Shown here: positions 1 to 11,000 of the stretch, piece by piece
Numbering within the stretch: the first letter of the stretch is position 1
Layout of the letters: each line of letters starts with the position of its first letter
Assembly: GCA_009823505.1 (NCBI GenBank)
Contig: VZQC01007982.1
Location: 3,804,993-3,868,992 of the forward strand
DNA from: Rhizomys pruinosus
Lineage: Eukaryota; Chordata; Mammalia; Rodentia; Spalacidae
DNA: 64,000 nucleotides
Reading direction: 5' to 3'
Position numbers and translations under genes: made by a program
Notes under the pieces: generated by a model
What the model was told of the DNA's origin: nothing
What the model saw: only the letters and a program-made list of their open reading frames with translations
Database searches by the model: none

Positions 1-33
<33 letters not shown>

Positions 34-146
34 GATAGACAGGAGACATACATACATACATATATACATGAGTAGGTATAGGTAGATGATAGATAGATGA
101 TAGAAACATACATACGTACATATATAGATGGAAGGATGGTAGAGTT

Positions 147-172
<26 letters not shown>
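1..172. repeat. GATA/TACA/TA microsatellite cluster
   Basis: A (TAGA)n array opens the window at 1-33 and is probably cut by the window edge. It is followed by interrupted TACA and GATA tracts, and by a (TA)n tract at about 147-172. The composite looks like a compound microsatellite with no coding content. Confidence 0.95.
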
Positions 173-177
<5 letters not shown>

Positions 178-654
178 AAATAGGTTCGCTCTAAAGATAC
201 TATTTTGAACTAAAGGAAGAAAACTTGCTTTTATTTTAAAAGATGTGAAACAGAAGAGTTGTTGACACTTTAATAAGCATCTCCTTCATTTCACTAGGAG
301 CAATTTCTAAATGAACTACTAAAGCTAAAAGAATCCATGTAAACCATGAGGAGATTAGAATCATTATACTTCTATTTTAGACATTCCAAGTCTCACACTT
401 CAGCTAATGTTTCTTCCTCTACATCTTGATTTGTGTTAGCTGTGTTGTTTTTAAAGTGAATACATAATTTCCATGGTTGTTTGGAATCTGGTTTTGATTC
501 TACATTTGACTCCATAGTCAACCTTTTTCATGGGAAGTCCATTCCTGAGGTCTTTATTTTGATTTATCTCAGTGTGGGATCATATTGGCTACAGTGATCT
601 CAGTGGTGCTCATGGGTCTATGCCGAGGTTTGGGGGGATGGGGCTTGTGGGTTT

Positions 655-806
655 TTAGTGTTTTGGAGACAGAGTCTCCCTGTAGCCCCAGCTGCCTTGG
701 AACTAGCTATGTAGACCAGGCTGGCCTTGATGTTACAGATATCCGCCTGCCTCTGCCTCTGCCTCTTGAGTCCTGGGACTAAAGACATGAACCACCATGC
801 CCAGCT
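655..806 (-). mobile_element. B1 SINE
   Basis: This is a reverse-orientation B1: TTTGGAGACAGAGTCTCCCTG at the left and the complement of the B1 head (CACCATGCCCAGC) at the right. It is diverged. Short open frames across it are incidental. Confidence 0.9.
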
Positions 807-1327
807 TATACTGAGTTTTCATGTATGGAACAGGCTGTCTGAGGCACAGGTTTACATCGAGGAAGTGTCACAACCATGACATCATGCTTCAACTTAAAAC
901 TAGTTACATTGAGATAATTCCCTGTTACCGCCACATTAGTCAGATGGGCCATGCCTAATTGTAACCATAATGAATCAATATCAACCACGTTATGGTTGTG
1001 GAACTTCAGAATGGGGTGGGGGTGATGTTGCTTTTGATTTGAGTAACCACAAAGAAATGAATTAAGTCTATTAATGATCATTTAGAAATAGTTCATACTG
1101 TAAGGGTGCTTTGAAATGCACTTGAGTTAGACTTACTCAGCCCTTCTTCTTGGGAAATGGGCCACTCTCTGTACAGGCATACCCATGGAAATCATTTCCC
1201 ACTCTGTGAATTGCATCTATATTCACTATCATATACCAATTTGTGGAGAGTGATGAGGGTAGTGAGATAGGAGAAAGGATTAACAGTCTGCTTCCCGGTG
1301 ACTGAGAGTGTGGAGAAAAGATGTTTA

Positions 1328-1363
<36 letters not shown>

Positions 1364-1449
1364 CTCACCTTACATATTTGTACATGGGAGATATTATCAA
1401 TATATCAGCCTTTTGGATATCTGTTTGCCTTAGGTCAGTACAAATTAGA
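807..1449. other. unique sequence with a GA microsatellite
   Basis: I recognise no gene or interspersed repeat here. A (GA)n tract of about 15 units sits at 1331-1361. Confidence 0.6.
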
Positions 1450-1611
1450 GCCAGGCGTGGTGGCGCAAGCCTTTAATCCTAGCACTTGGGAGACAAAGGC
1501 AGGCGGATCTTTTTGAGTTCAAGGCCAGCCTGGTCTACAGAGTGAGTTCCAGGACAGCTGGGGCTACAGGGAAACCCTGTCTCAAAAAGACAAAAAAAAT
1601 AAAAATAAAAA
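1450..1611 (+). mobile_element. B1 SINE
   Basis: A nearly complete B1 starts GCCAGGCGTGGTGG, carries the AGTTCAAGGCCAGCCTGGTC core and ends CCCTGTCTC followed by an A-rich tail with T interruptions. Confidence 0.95.
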
Positions 1612-1974
1612 TTAGAGGCAGAAATTGTATTTGATGTTGTTATCTACTCTTTGCAACATAGTGGTAGGCTAGTTAGCACAAAATCTATCTTGGTGTGAGT
1701 AGATATTTGTAATTTACATAAAAGGCCAAAATGTAGGTTGATTTGCTTCTTCTTCCATGGACAACAGAGTAAGCATCTGTAAGCTTCCTTAGAAGTAGTA
1801 CCACCTTAACACCAATAGAATGAGAGTGTGTAGCCTGGGTAGAAATCAGGAATTGTTACTTTCAGCTGACAAAGGCTTAGACATTGAGGAATGGTGGGTT
1901 TATTCCACACCTAAGATTCTAGTACTGGGTTTCTGTCTCTGTCCTAGCGGTAGGCAATAGTAAGAAAGGGGTCT

Positions 1975-2049
1975 GGGCTGGGAATGCAGCTCAGGGGTAG
2001 AATGATTAACATGCGCAAAGCCCTGGGTTCAGTCCCTAGTACTACAAAG
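1975..2049 (+). mobile_element. ID SINE
   Basis: The sequence matches the tRNA-Ala/BC1-derived ID element: GGCTGGGAATGCAGCTCAG, then a B-box-like GGGTTCAGTCCCTAG and an ACTACAAAG end. It runs straight into a purine-only tract. Confidence 0.85.
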
Positions 2050-2145
2050 AAAGAAAATGAGAGGAAGGGAGAGGAAAAGGAAGGAAGGAAGGAAGGGAAG
2101 GAGGGAGGGAGGGAGAGAGGAAGCAAAGAAGGGAATGGGAAGGAG
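2050..2145. repeat. polypurine GGAA-rich tract
   Basis: About 95 bases are almost entirely A and G (GGAA/GGGA units), probably expanded from the ID tail. Open frames on both strands here are low complexity. Confidence 0.9.
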
Positions 2146-4189
2146 CTTCTAACTTCCTGCTCTTGCCTGTTCCTCTCTTAGAAGAGTATTCTTTCTTAAT
2201 AAACTGTTTTTGCTTCTACCACTATCCATATGTCCCTCTCCAATTCCTCGTTCCGGGATATAAGAGCTTGGTAATTCCAGAAGTCCCCAGTGAATCTGAA
2301 TATCAGCTAATAATATCTTCTGGCCAGTTACTGTCCAGAAAGGAAAATATAGTCTTGATGGAAGGTATCATCACCAGGATTCTTGGTGACTAGAGCTGGC
2401 CAGATAGATCAGAAGTGAAATAGGACCATGGGGATGCTTTTTGCAGGCTTGCAGAGTCTTGAGCTGATGAGTTGGCTGTACAGCTGGCCTTGCACCAGAA
2501 CATGAGCACCTTCCTGTGTACCTTGGGTCAAAGGGGTCAGTCTCAGGAGGTTGCACAGAGCCCAGCAGAAGCCAAACCAGTACACTTTCATTGAGTCTGG
2601 CAAGCTCCCCAGTGTTGGCAAATCAGAGCATGATAGAACTCGAGTCTCCCTACAATTAAATAGATAATTAAGAAATAAGAACATATTTTTTCCAATATAA
2701 ATTGATAGCTACTGGTTGGTAATGTTAGTATCAGGAATAAATTGAGCAGTAATCTGCAAAGGATGTTATTGCTATTATAAAAATAAGGATTTGTCTCTAC
2801 AACCAATCAATTCAGCAGATATATACCAACAATCAAATTGTTAAAAATGACTCCTATAAATTACCCAGCGCTCCGTCTAATGGTGCCAGAAGCAGCTGTG
2901 ATACAATTTAGGGCTGATATAACCATACGTCAAGAGTGCTTTTTCATCCTGGTGTTTGTAGTTCTCTTCAAGGCAGTTGTAGAAGAGCCTTCAGCATTGT
3001 TTAGTGCACCCCTGTGAAAATAAGCTATATTTCACTCCATGGGTTACCGGAGCCATTTTGACAGAAATGCTCAGGAATATATGCACTTAATATGGGAAGA
3101 ATAATTCAATTTTCATTCTATTATTTCACTTTAAGATTACAATACCTTAATTCTAAATTAAGCCCTTCAGCTTATTAGGAAGTTACTCCTCTTTATGAGC
3201 TGTCATACTTCTTCCCAACCAGTGTGGAAAAGATCCACCAAGGGCTAGTTATAATCATATGTTTTTCAATCTTATCTCACAGCCATTTCAAAGAAATCAG
3301 AGTGATTTAGTACCTTTTATTCATATCTGCAGCCCTTGAAGATTTCAGTCTGTCCACACGTTGATTGTCTGTTAATATCTAATCACAAAGCCATGCTAGG
3401 ATCTGTTGATGGCCTTTCTGTCCATTGCATATTCATGTCAGCTGAAAAAAAAAAAAAAAAAAAAAAACAGTTAAATGCTGGTTGAACTGAAAGCAGTTTT
3501 CCCAGCTGGAAGTCTTGACACAATAGGAACCCATCTTTAATAGACCGGCTCCTTTCACTGTCATTTCTCTAGTAAGCTCAGGAGGTTCCCAGGCTGAGAG
3601 ATGCTTTGTTCCATAATCAACATATGAGTAAAATATAAACAGCAGCAACTGGTCTCCTCCTGAGTGCTGAGTTCTTTCCTCAGCATGCAGGGAGGTCATA
3701 AAGTGCACAGAGACAAATAGATGTGGTCCCTGCCCTCAGTAACTTAGAGGTAGGAAATGGTTAAACATTTGAGTGGTGGTTTGGTACAACTGATGTGATG
3801 CAAACTAGAAGAAAGTTCATGCAATACATCTTCTTTTGAGGAAAAGAGTTCCTAGTTTTCTTAAAACAGAGGTAGACAGGCTCTACCCAGCACATTGTAG
3901 AAGGTCTAAAATTAGCCACATTCATGAGTTTAGGGAGCTAACAATCTAGTTGAGGAAGAAATGTAAAACAATGGCTGACAGAATGAAGTGAGAGCAATAG
4001 ACAAATTCATGGGCAGGGAAGTGAGGGAGTCATTGAGAAGGGCTGGAGTTGAGGGGTGGGTTTAGATAGTCATGGATCAGACATACTAATTTTGATAAAG
4101 AGATGATGTCCAGACAGCAATACAATCTGCTTCTGACACTCAAGAGAAAAATCAAGGATAAATGTAGAGTTTTAGTCAGACCATGTAGT
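2146..4189. other. unique sequence
   Basis: I see no convincing gene or known repeat. A pure 24-base A tract at 3444-3467 has no recognisable retroelement body upstream. A T/C-interrupted, low-complexity composition is absent elsewhere. Confidence 0.55.
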
Positions 4190-4450
4190 GCAGTTTTGTA
4201 ACCCCAACTATTCAGGTAGCTGATGCAGGATTGCAAGTTTAAAGGCCTGACTGGGCTACACAGTGAATTCAAGGCTAGCCTGGACAAGGTGGTGAGAATT
4301 TGCCTTAAAATAAAGCATAAACAAAACCAACAAAAAGCAATTATGGAAGAAAGAAAAAAAAGATAGGGCTGGGCTATTGCTATAGCCCAGTGGTAGAGAG
4401 TAATGCACTAGTTTCTATCCCCAGTTTGTAAAAAAACAAAACAAAAAAAA
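4190..4450 (+). mobile_element. old B1-like monomer followed by an ID-like unit
   Basis: The left part (about 4190-4310) resembles an old, proto-B1-type unit with GGCCTGACTGGGCTACACAG and a duplicated AAGGCTAGCCTGG core. The right part (about 4365-4450) is ID-like, with AGCCCAGTGGTAGAG and an A-rich end. The order B1 then ID is the reverse of a standard B4. It may be an old dimeric SINE or two neighbouring insertions. Confidence 0.55.
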
Positions 4451-4579
4451 AGAGCTCATTTTCTATTTTCTGTCTTTCAGAAATATTTATTTTCTTTCCT
4501 ATAGGTTTTTCATTCTGAAAGTCTAAATGAATCCCCCCAAACACATATCTTTATAATATAACATTTGAAATATAAATTT

Positions 4580-4710
4580 TTAGATAGGATTTCCCTCTAG
4601 ACCCAGCTGGCCTGGAACTTTATAGACCAGGTTGGCCTTAATTCCACAGAGGTCTGCCTGACTCTGCCTCTGGTGCTGGGATTAAAGGTGTGTGCCATCA
4701 TTCCCAGCTT
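4580..4710 (-). mobile_element. B1 SINE
   Basis: Reverse-strand B1 with GACCAGGTTGGCCTTAATTC and CTGGGATTAAAGGTGTG. It is diverged and lacks a clear tail. Confidence 0.85.
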
Positions 4711-4804
4711 CGAATTATAAAATTTTTGACAATTCCTGGTTGGTCCTAGTAATGGATATTGTCTGGGAATATATTCAGATTCTCTCTCCATCCTATGTGT
4801 GCCC

Positions 4805-5194
4805 TAGGAGTCTGAGCTCTGAGGATGGCATCATTTGGCCCCAGGCTACTCAATAGTTTTGGCCAATAGGAAACCTCAGCCAAGAAGAAACAGCCAGGAA
4901 GAGAACCTTGGTGTGTTTGTCCTGGATCACTCTGGCCATAACTGCTGCCTCACTACACTGGTACTTGCAATAGGTTACAGCAAACAGTCCCTCTTCTTGC
5001 CAGTCTAGCCTAGGGGTGGCAACAGCTTCCTACTGTTATTCTGTGGGTGTGACTAGAGGTGATAAATGTTCCCTGTTGTTAGTCTGGGGGGTTTGACTAG
5101 AGGTGGTAACCACTCCTTGTATAGTATTAGTGTGTGGGGATTGACTTGGATTTGCCCATATGTCTGTAAACAATGCTTTTATAAAGCTTCATTA
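4805..5194 (+). mobile_element. possible LTR-retrotransposon remnant
   Basis: This stretch holds phrases that I associate with rodent ERV LTRs (CACTCTGGCCATAACTGCTG, CAGTCCCTCTTCTTG). It also holds two local near-repeats of a GTGACTAGAGGTG-type motif about 50 bases apart. I see no defined ends and no AATAAA signal, so the family is undetermined and the call is weak. Confidence 0.3.
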
Positions 5195-5447
5195 ATTTTC
5201 TTTTTTCTTTAATTTTATTTATTTATTTTGTATGTGTTCAAATGTACTGTCTGCATGTAGATTTGTGCACCCGTGTCGAGCAATGCCGCGGAGGTCAGAA
5301 GAGGGTCTCGGATTCCCCTGGAACTGGAGTTCTCCTGGAATTGGAGTGACAGACGGTTCTCAGCCGCCATGTGGGTGCTGGGGATTGAACCCGGGTCCTC
5401 TGCAAGAGCGGTCGGTGCTCTTAACCGCTAGGCCATCTCTCCAGCCC
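5195..5447 (-). mobile_element. B2 SINE, subfamily with internal duplication
   Basis: A reverse-strand B2 with its T-rich tail complement at the left and the head complement GCCATCTCTCCAGCCC at the right. The body carries a duplicated AACTCCAGTTCCAGG-type segment, read here as CTGGAACTGGAGTTCTCC followed by TGGAATTGGAGT. The same duplication is found in three other B2 copies in the window. Confidence 0.95.
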
Positions 5448-5648
5448 ATGTTTTCTAACTTAACTCTGATGGAATCTTCTGGCAAAGATTGATTGGTTGG
5501 TTGATTGACTGATGACTAGTATAAGTCTTAGTTCTAATATGCCTTCCTTTAAACCATTCTATCACATTAATAAATGGCACTTGGGCTGATATCTTATCAT
5601 GGAAAAAAATACTTTATATTGCTTTCCTTATCCTGAATATTCATAAGT

Positions 5649-6017
5649 GTGCTGGATAGCTTTGGTGTCAACTTGACACACCTGGGTCGAGGGAGCCTCG
5701 GTTGGGGAATTGGCTCCATTGGATTGGCCTGTGGCCACATCTGTGGTGTATTGTCTTGATTGTTGAGCAGTGACAGTATAAGAAGGCAGGCTGGGCATGA
5801 GCCAGAGAGCAAGGCAGTAGCGAGCAAGCCAGTGAACAGCAGTCCTCCATGGCTTGTGCTTCAGCTCCTGCCTCCAGGTTCCTGCCCTGAGTTACTGCCT
5901 TGGGCTCCCTAAGTGATGAACTGTGACCCAGGAGATGTAAGCTGAATAAACCCTTTCCTCCCAAACTTGGTGTTGGTCAGAGTGTTTTGTCATAGCAATG
6001 GAAGACATAGTAGAACA
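5649..6017 (+). mobile_element. ~370-bp interspersed repeat with intact ends, class unresolved
   Basis: The element runs from GTGCTGGATAGC to TAGAACA and is flanked by a 6-bp exact direct repeat, ATAAGT, at 5643-5648 and 6018-6023. An AATAAA signal lies about 70 bases before its right end. It is very similar to the copy inside L1 copy A at 8641-9047, with an internal segment missing. The near TG...CA ends, AATAAA and 6-bp duplication would suit a short solo LTR. A non-autonomous DNA transposon such as the rodent URR1 type is the alternative. It encodes nothing I recognise. Confidence 0.7.
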
Positions 6018-6409
6018 ATAAGTAAGCAATTGAATAATTATGATTAATCTCTATATATAATATAGAGATAGCCTTACATGTATAAACATAGAAGTATCCT
6101 CAAGTCATACCAAGTGGAAAAAGAAAACAAGCAACATACACTGAGAAAAAGTAGACTCAGTATATGAAAGGAGTGGAAAGAGTAGCAGGTGGAAAAGAAA
6201 GCATGAACCTCAACAACCCTGACTAACCTTTATTGAAGTCAATGAGGAATGGCTAGCATTCTGACAGAGCTATACCACACAGCTATACCACATGCAGGGC
6301 TCAAGTACAGTTTCTTTTATATGTAGAACAAACGAAGGAAAGTGGGAGGTAGGTTGGGGGTGGTATGTTCTGGGATCATATTTTGAAACAGATTAAGAGA
6401 CACTTCAAG
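6018..6409. other. unique sequence left of L1 copy A
   Basis: I recognise no feature here. There is a small TATA-rich palindromic patch near 6050-6070. Confidence 0.5.
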
Positions 6410-6410
6410 A

Positions 6411-6690
6411 CAGCACAAGACCAGTGTGTGCTCCACTGGGCTAGTGGACTTCACCTGTGTCCTGCAGAACGCCAACCTGCAAAGGAACAGATGAGGGCTG
6501 CCTTCCTGGGGACTTTGGGCATCCCTGTGCCCCATAGAGACCTGGTATCATCTGGGACCTTCCAACCTTTGGTCCCAGTGTGTGACATGGGCAGAGTTAG
6601 CCATGCTCCACACAGCCCAAGACCAGCGTGTGCCCCACTGGACGAGTGGACTTCACCCGTGTCCTGCTGAACACCAACCTTCAAAAGACC
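6411..6690 (+). repeat. L1 5' UTR promoter monomer, one full unit plus a partial one
   Basis: Two related blocks start at 6411 (CAGCACAAGACCAGTGTGTG) and 6613 (CAGCCCAAGACCAGCGTGTG), a period of 202 bases. They stay similar for about 75 bases. The second unit then breaks off into non-repeated leader sequence. Tandem monomers of roughly 200 bases are the known promoter design of murine L1, so I infer a monomer array cut down by 5' truncation. Confidence 0.75.
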
Positions 6691-6805
6691 AGCCTAGGGA
6701 AGTGGTGGTGCAGAGGATCTAGCTGTACAGACAACGCTGAGGCACTAGAACCCAAAGAAACAAACAAATCCACATGCCAAAGACACACACACAAAAAAAA
6801 CCAAC

Positions 6806-7951
6806 ATGGGAAAAGCTCATAATAAATCCACACCGAACTCTACCAACCCTAGAGAAGACTCCGACACAGAGATCTCCCTAGAAGGAAACCAAGACACGGA
6901 CTTTAGAAAAACAATTGTGGACATATTCAAAGAAATTAGAGAACTAAGGGAAGAAAATCAAAAATTCAAGAAGTATCAAGAGGGTGATAATGACAATCAT
7001 TGGAAAGAACTAAGGGGAGAGATTGAAAAACTCAAGAAAGACCTAGAGGGAGATAATGGCAAACATTGGAAAGAACTAAAGGGAGAAAATAACCAACTCC
7101 AGAAGGAAGTGGAAATGCTGAAAAGATTCCAGGCTGAAAGGGAAAAAGAAAATGACCAATGGACCAAGGACCTACAAGATGAGAATGACAGGCTCCAGAA
7201 GGAAGTGGAAACACTAAAGAAATCACAGGAGGAAATGAAAAAGAAAATTGAACATTTATCCAATCAACAGGAAAGGATGGGTAAAAGCCTCAGAAGCAGA
7301 ACTGAAGAAGCAGAAAAAAAGAATATCAGATCTGCAGGATAACATGGACCAACTAGAATGCTCAAGAAAAGATTATAAAAATTTTTTAAAAACACAAGAG
7401 TGGAACAACCAGGAAATGCGGGACACTATGAAAAAAACCAAACCTCTGCATCATAGAGATAGAGGAAGGAGAAGAATCCCAAGACAACACTATTGACCAG
7501 AACTTCAGCAGGATAATAGAAGAAAATTTCCCCAAACTGAAAGAAAACAAATACAAGAAGCACACAGAACACCAAACAGACAAGACCAGAAAAGAAATTC
7601 CCCATGCCATATAATTGTTAAAACACTAGATGCTCAAAACAAAGACAAAATACTGAAAGCCACAAAAGAAAAACAAGTAACATATAAGGGGAAACCCATC
7701 AGAATTATAGCTGACTTCTCAGTGCAAACTATGAAAGCTAGAAGAATGTGGACCAAAGTATTCCCAGTACTAAATGAATTTAGATGCCAACCCAGACTAC
7801 TACACCCAGAAAAAATGTCAATCATAGTTGAAGGAGAAAGAAGAATCTTTCATGACACAAACAAGATCAAAGAATACATGTCTAAGGAACCAACACTTCA
7901 GAAAATCCTCAAAGCAATCGAAAGAACTGAGGAAAGAAGCAACTATCCCTA
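6806..7951 (+). pseudogene. L1 copy A ORF1, frameshifted
   Basis: The first 178 codons are open (start MGKAHNKSTP) and encode the N-terminal region and a long coiled coil. Compared with copy B there is a one-base gain in an A run at about 7315-7321, another A-run gain at about 7425-7432, and at least one more frame change before the C-terminal domain. That domain is recognisable at 7722-7951 (MKARRMW, CQPRLLHPEKMSI). The coiled coil is about 30 residues longer than in copy B because it holds a 22-residue tandem duplication. The product would have been an RNA-binding trimeric chaperone. Confidence 0.9.
6980..7111 (+). repeat. 66-bp tandem duplication inside the ORF1 coiled coil
   Basis: Units at 6980-7045 and 7046-7111 both begin GAGGG(T/A)GATAATG. 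They encode two 22-residue blocks starting GDNDNHWKEL and GDNGKHWKEL. The length is a multiple of three, so the reading frame is kept. Copy C carries one related block (QKELKEENNKL); copy B has none in this form. Confidence 0.85.
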
Positions 7952-8011
7952 AGCAATTAAAGAGAGAAAGCAACAAAATCATAACAGAGCAAATACAAAC
8001 CTAGACCAAGA

Positions 8012-11000
8012 ATGAAAACAAAAAATAAGGTAAAAAGAAGCAACACACATCTCTCAATAATAACCTTAGGTACTAATGGTCTAAACTCCCCAATCAAAAG
8101 GCATAGACTGGGAGAATGGGTTAGGAAACTGAACCCTTCTATATGCTGTCTACAAGAAACCCATCTCACCCTCAAGGTCAGACACCACCTTAGAGTGAAA
8201 GGATGGAAAAAATATTCCAAGTAAATGGTACCAAGAAACAAGCTGGAGTGGCTATTCTAATATAAGGCAAAATAGATCTCAAAGTAAAATTAATCAGAAG
8301 AGACAAAGAGGGCCATTACATCCTTGTCAAAGGAACAATGAACCATGAAGACGTCACAATCCTAAATGTCTGGTGCACCTAACTTTATAAACACAACTCT
8401 GCCGGACCTCGAGACACAGATTAATCCTAACACACTAATAGTGGGAGACTTCAGCACCCCTCTGAGCCCCTTGGATAGATCAACAGGACAAAAAATAAAC
8501 AGAGAGACATCAGAATTGTACAATACAATACACCAAATGGACCTAACAGACATCTACAGAATATTCCACCCAAATACCAGAGAATATACTTTCTACTCAG
8601 CATCTCATGGAACATTCTTCAAAATTGACCTCATACTGGGTGTTCTAGTTTGTCTTCCATTGCTGTGATAAAACACTCTGACCAAGACCAACTTGGGGAG
8701 GAAAGGGCTTATTCAGCTTACATCTCCTGGGTCACAGTTCATCACTTAGGGAGCCCAAGGCAGGAACTCAGGGCAGGAACCTGGAGGCAGGAGCTGAAGC
8801 ACAGGCCATGGAGGAATGCTGTTCACTGGCTTGCTCCCCTGGCTCATGCCCAGCCTGCCTTCTTATACGGTACACAACAACCTGCCCAGGGTGGCACTAC
8901 TCATTGTGGGCTGGGCCCTCCCACACTGCTCAACCATCAAGACAATACTCCACAGATGTGGCCACAGGCCAATCCAATGGAGCCAATTCCCCTATTGAGG
9001 CTCCCTCAACCCAGGTGTGTCAAGTTGACACTAAAGCTATCCAGCACACTGGGGCACAAAAGGAACCTCAATAAATACAAAAGGATAGAAATTATTCCAT
9101 GTATTCTATGAGACCACAATACAATAAAGCTCAATATGAACCTCAGAATAAGTCCAACTAGCTACAAGAACACATGGAGACTAAACAACACAATCCTGAA
9201 CAATGAATGGGCCAGGGAAGAAATAAACAGTGAAATAAAAGTATTCATGAAACTGAACGAAAAAGACAATACAACACAACAAAACCTGTGGGATTCTTTA
9301 AAGGTAGTCTTGAGAGGGAAATTTATAGCCCTAAGTGCCCACCTAAAAAAGAAAACACAAAAAACAGAAAGGGAACAAATAAAAAAGCTAACACTGCAGC
9401 TAAAAACGCTTGAGAGACAACAACAAATGAACCTTAAACCCAACAGACAGGAAGAAATAACAAAAGTCAGAGCAGAAATCAATGAAATAGAAACAAAGAA
9501 AACAATACATAAAATCAACGAATCCAAAAGCTGGTTCTTTGAAAAAAATAAACAAAATAGACAGACCTCTAGCCCAGTTAACCAAAAAAAGAGAGAGCAA
9601 CTCCAAATCAATAGTATTTGTGATGAAAGGGGAAACATCACAACAGACAAAGAAAAGATCCAGACAATCATACAGGAGTACTTCAAAAATCTATACTCCA
9701 CTAAATTTGAAAACCTAAGAGAAATGGATGAATATCTGAAATCCTGGGAACCAACAAAGAAGAGTTTAAACAGACCCATAGTATGTGAGGAAATTGAAGA
9801 TGTAATTAAAAACCTCCCAACTAAAAAAAGCCCCAGTCCAGATGGTTTCACAGCAGAATTCTATAAAATATTTAAAGAGGTCCTACAACCGTTCCTACTC
9901 AAACTGTTTAGAAGGATACAAACAGAGGGAATTCTCCCAAACTCCTTCTATGATGCCAGCATCACTCTAATACCAAAGCCAGGCAAAGATGTAAGCAAAA
10001 AAGAAAGCTATAGACCCATCTCACTAATGAACATAGATGCAAAAATTCTCAACAAAATACTTGCAGATTGCATACAGACCCACATCAAAAAGATCATCCA
10101 TCATGATCAAGTTGGATTCATACCAGAGATGCAGGGATGATTCAACCTACATAAATCAATAAATATCATAAAACACATAAATGGACTGAAAGACAAAAAC
10201 CATACAATCATCTCAATTGATGCAGAAAAAGCCTTTGACAAGATCCAGCATCCCTTCATGTTTAAAGTCCTAGAGGGAATAGGACTGAAAGGAACATTCC
10301 TCAACATGATCAAAGCCATATATAGCAAACCCACTGCCAACATCATCCTAAATGGAGAAAAATTGGAACCATTTCCCTTAAAGGTGGGAACCTGGCAAGG
10401 CTGCCCCTTATCGCCACTCCTCTTCAACATAGTGCTTGAAACACTTGCTAGGGCAATAAGACAAGAGAAGGAAATTAAAGGAGTACTAATCGGAAAAGAA
10501 GAAGTTAAGCTATCCCTTTTTGCAGATGATATGATAGTTTACCTAAGGGATGCTAAAAACTCCACCAGAAAACTTCTAGAAATGATTAAGAGTTTTAGTA
10601 AAGTGGCAGGCTACAAAATTAACCTAGAAAAATCAGTAGCCTTTCTTTACACCAACAATAAACAAGTGGAGAAGGAATACAAGAAGACCTTCCCACTCAC
10701 AATAGCCTCAAAAATAATAAGATACCTGGGAACAAACCTAACCAAAGATACCAAAGACCTCTACAACAAAAATTTTAAACCCCTGAAGAAGGAGATTGAA
10801 AATGACATCAAAAGATGGAAAGACCTCCCATGCTCATGGATTGAAAAAATTAATATAGTAAAAATGTCCATTTTACCCAAATTGATATACAGATTCAATG
10901 CAATCCCAATCAAAATCCCCATGAGCTTCTTCACAGACTTAGAAAAAAAATCCTTAAATTCATATGGAAAAACAAAAGACTCCGAATAGCTAAAGCAACC

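Noticed and set aside
585..782. Short frames containing SETESPCSPSCLGTSYVDQAGL-type peptides across the window
   Set aside because: These are translations of B1 elements and recur wherever a B1 lies in that orientation.
8650..9111. 153-codon plus-strand frame joining L1 copy A to the inserted repeat
   Set aside because: The frame is carried by the 407-bp repeat and exits by chance into L1; no known protein matches it.
9162..9851. 229-codon frame on the minus strand
   Set aside because: It is the antisense shadow of L1 ORF2; similar hydrophobic shadows occur opposite copy B.
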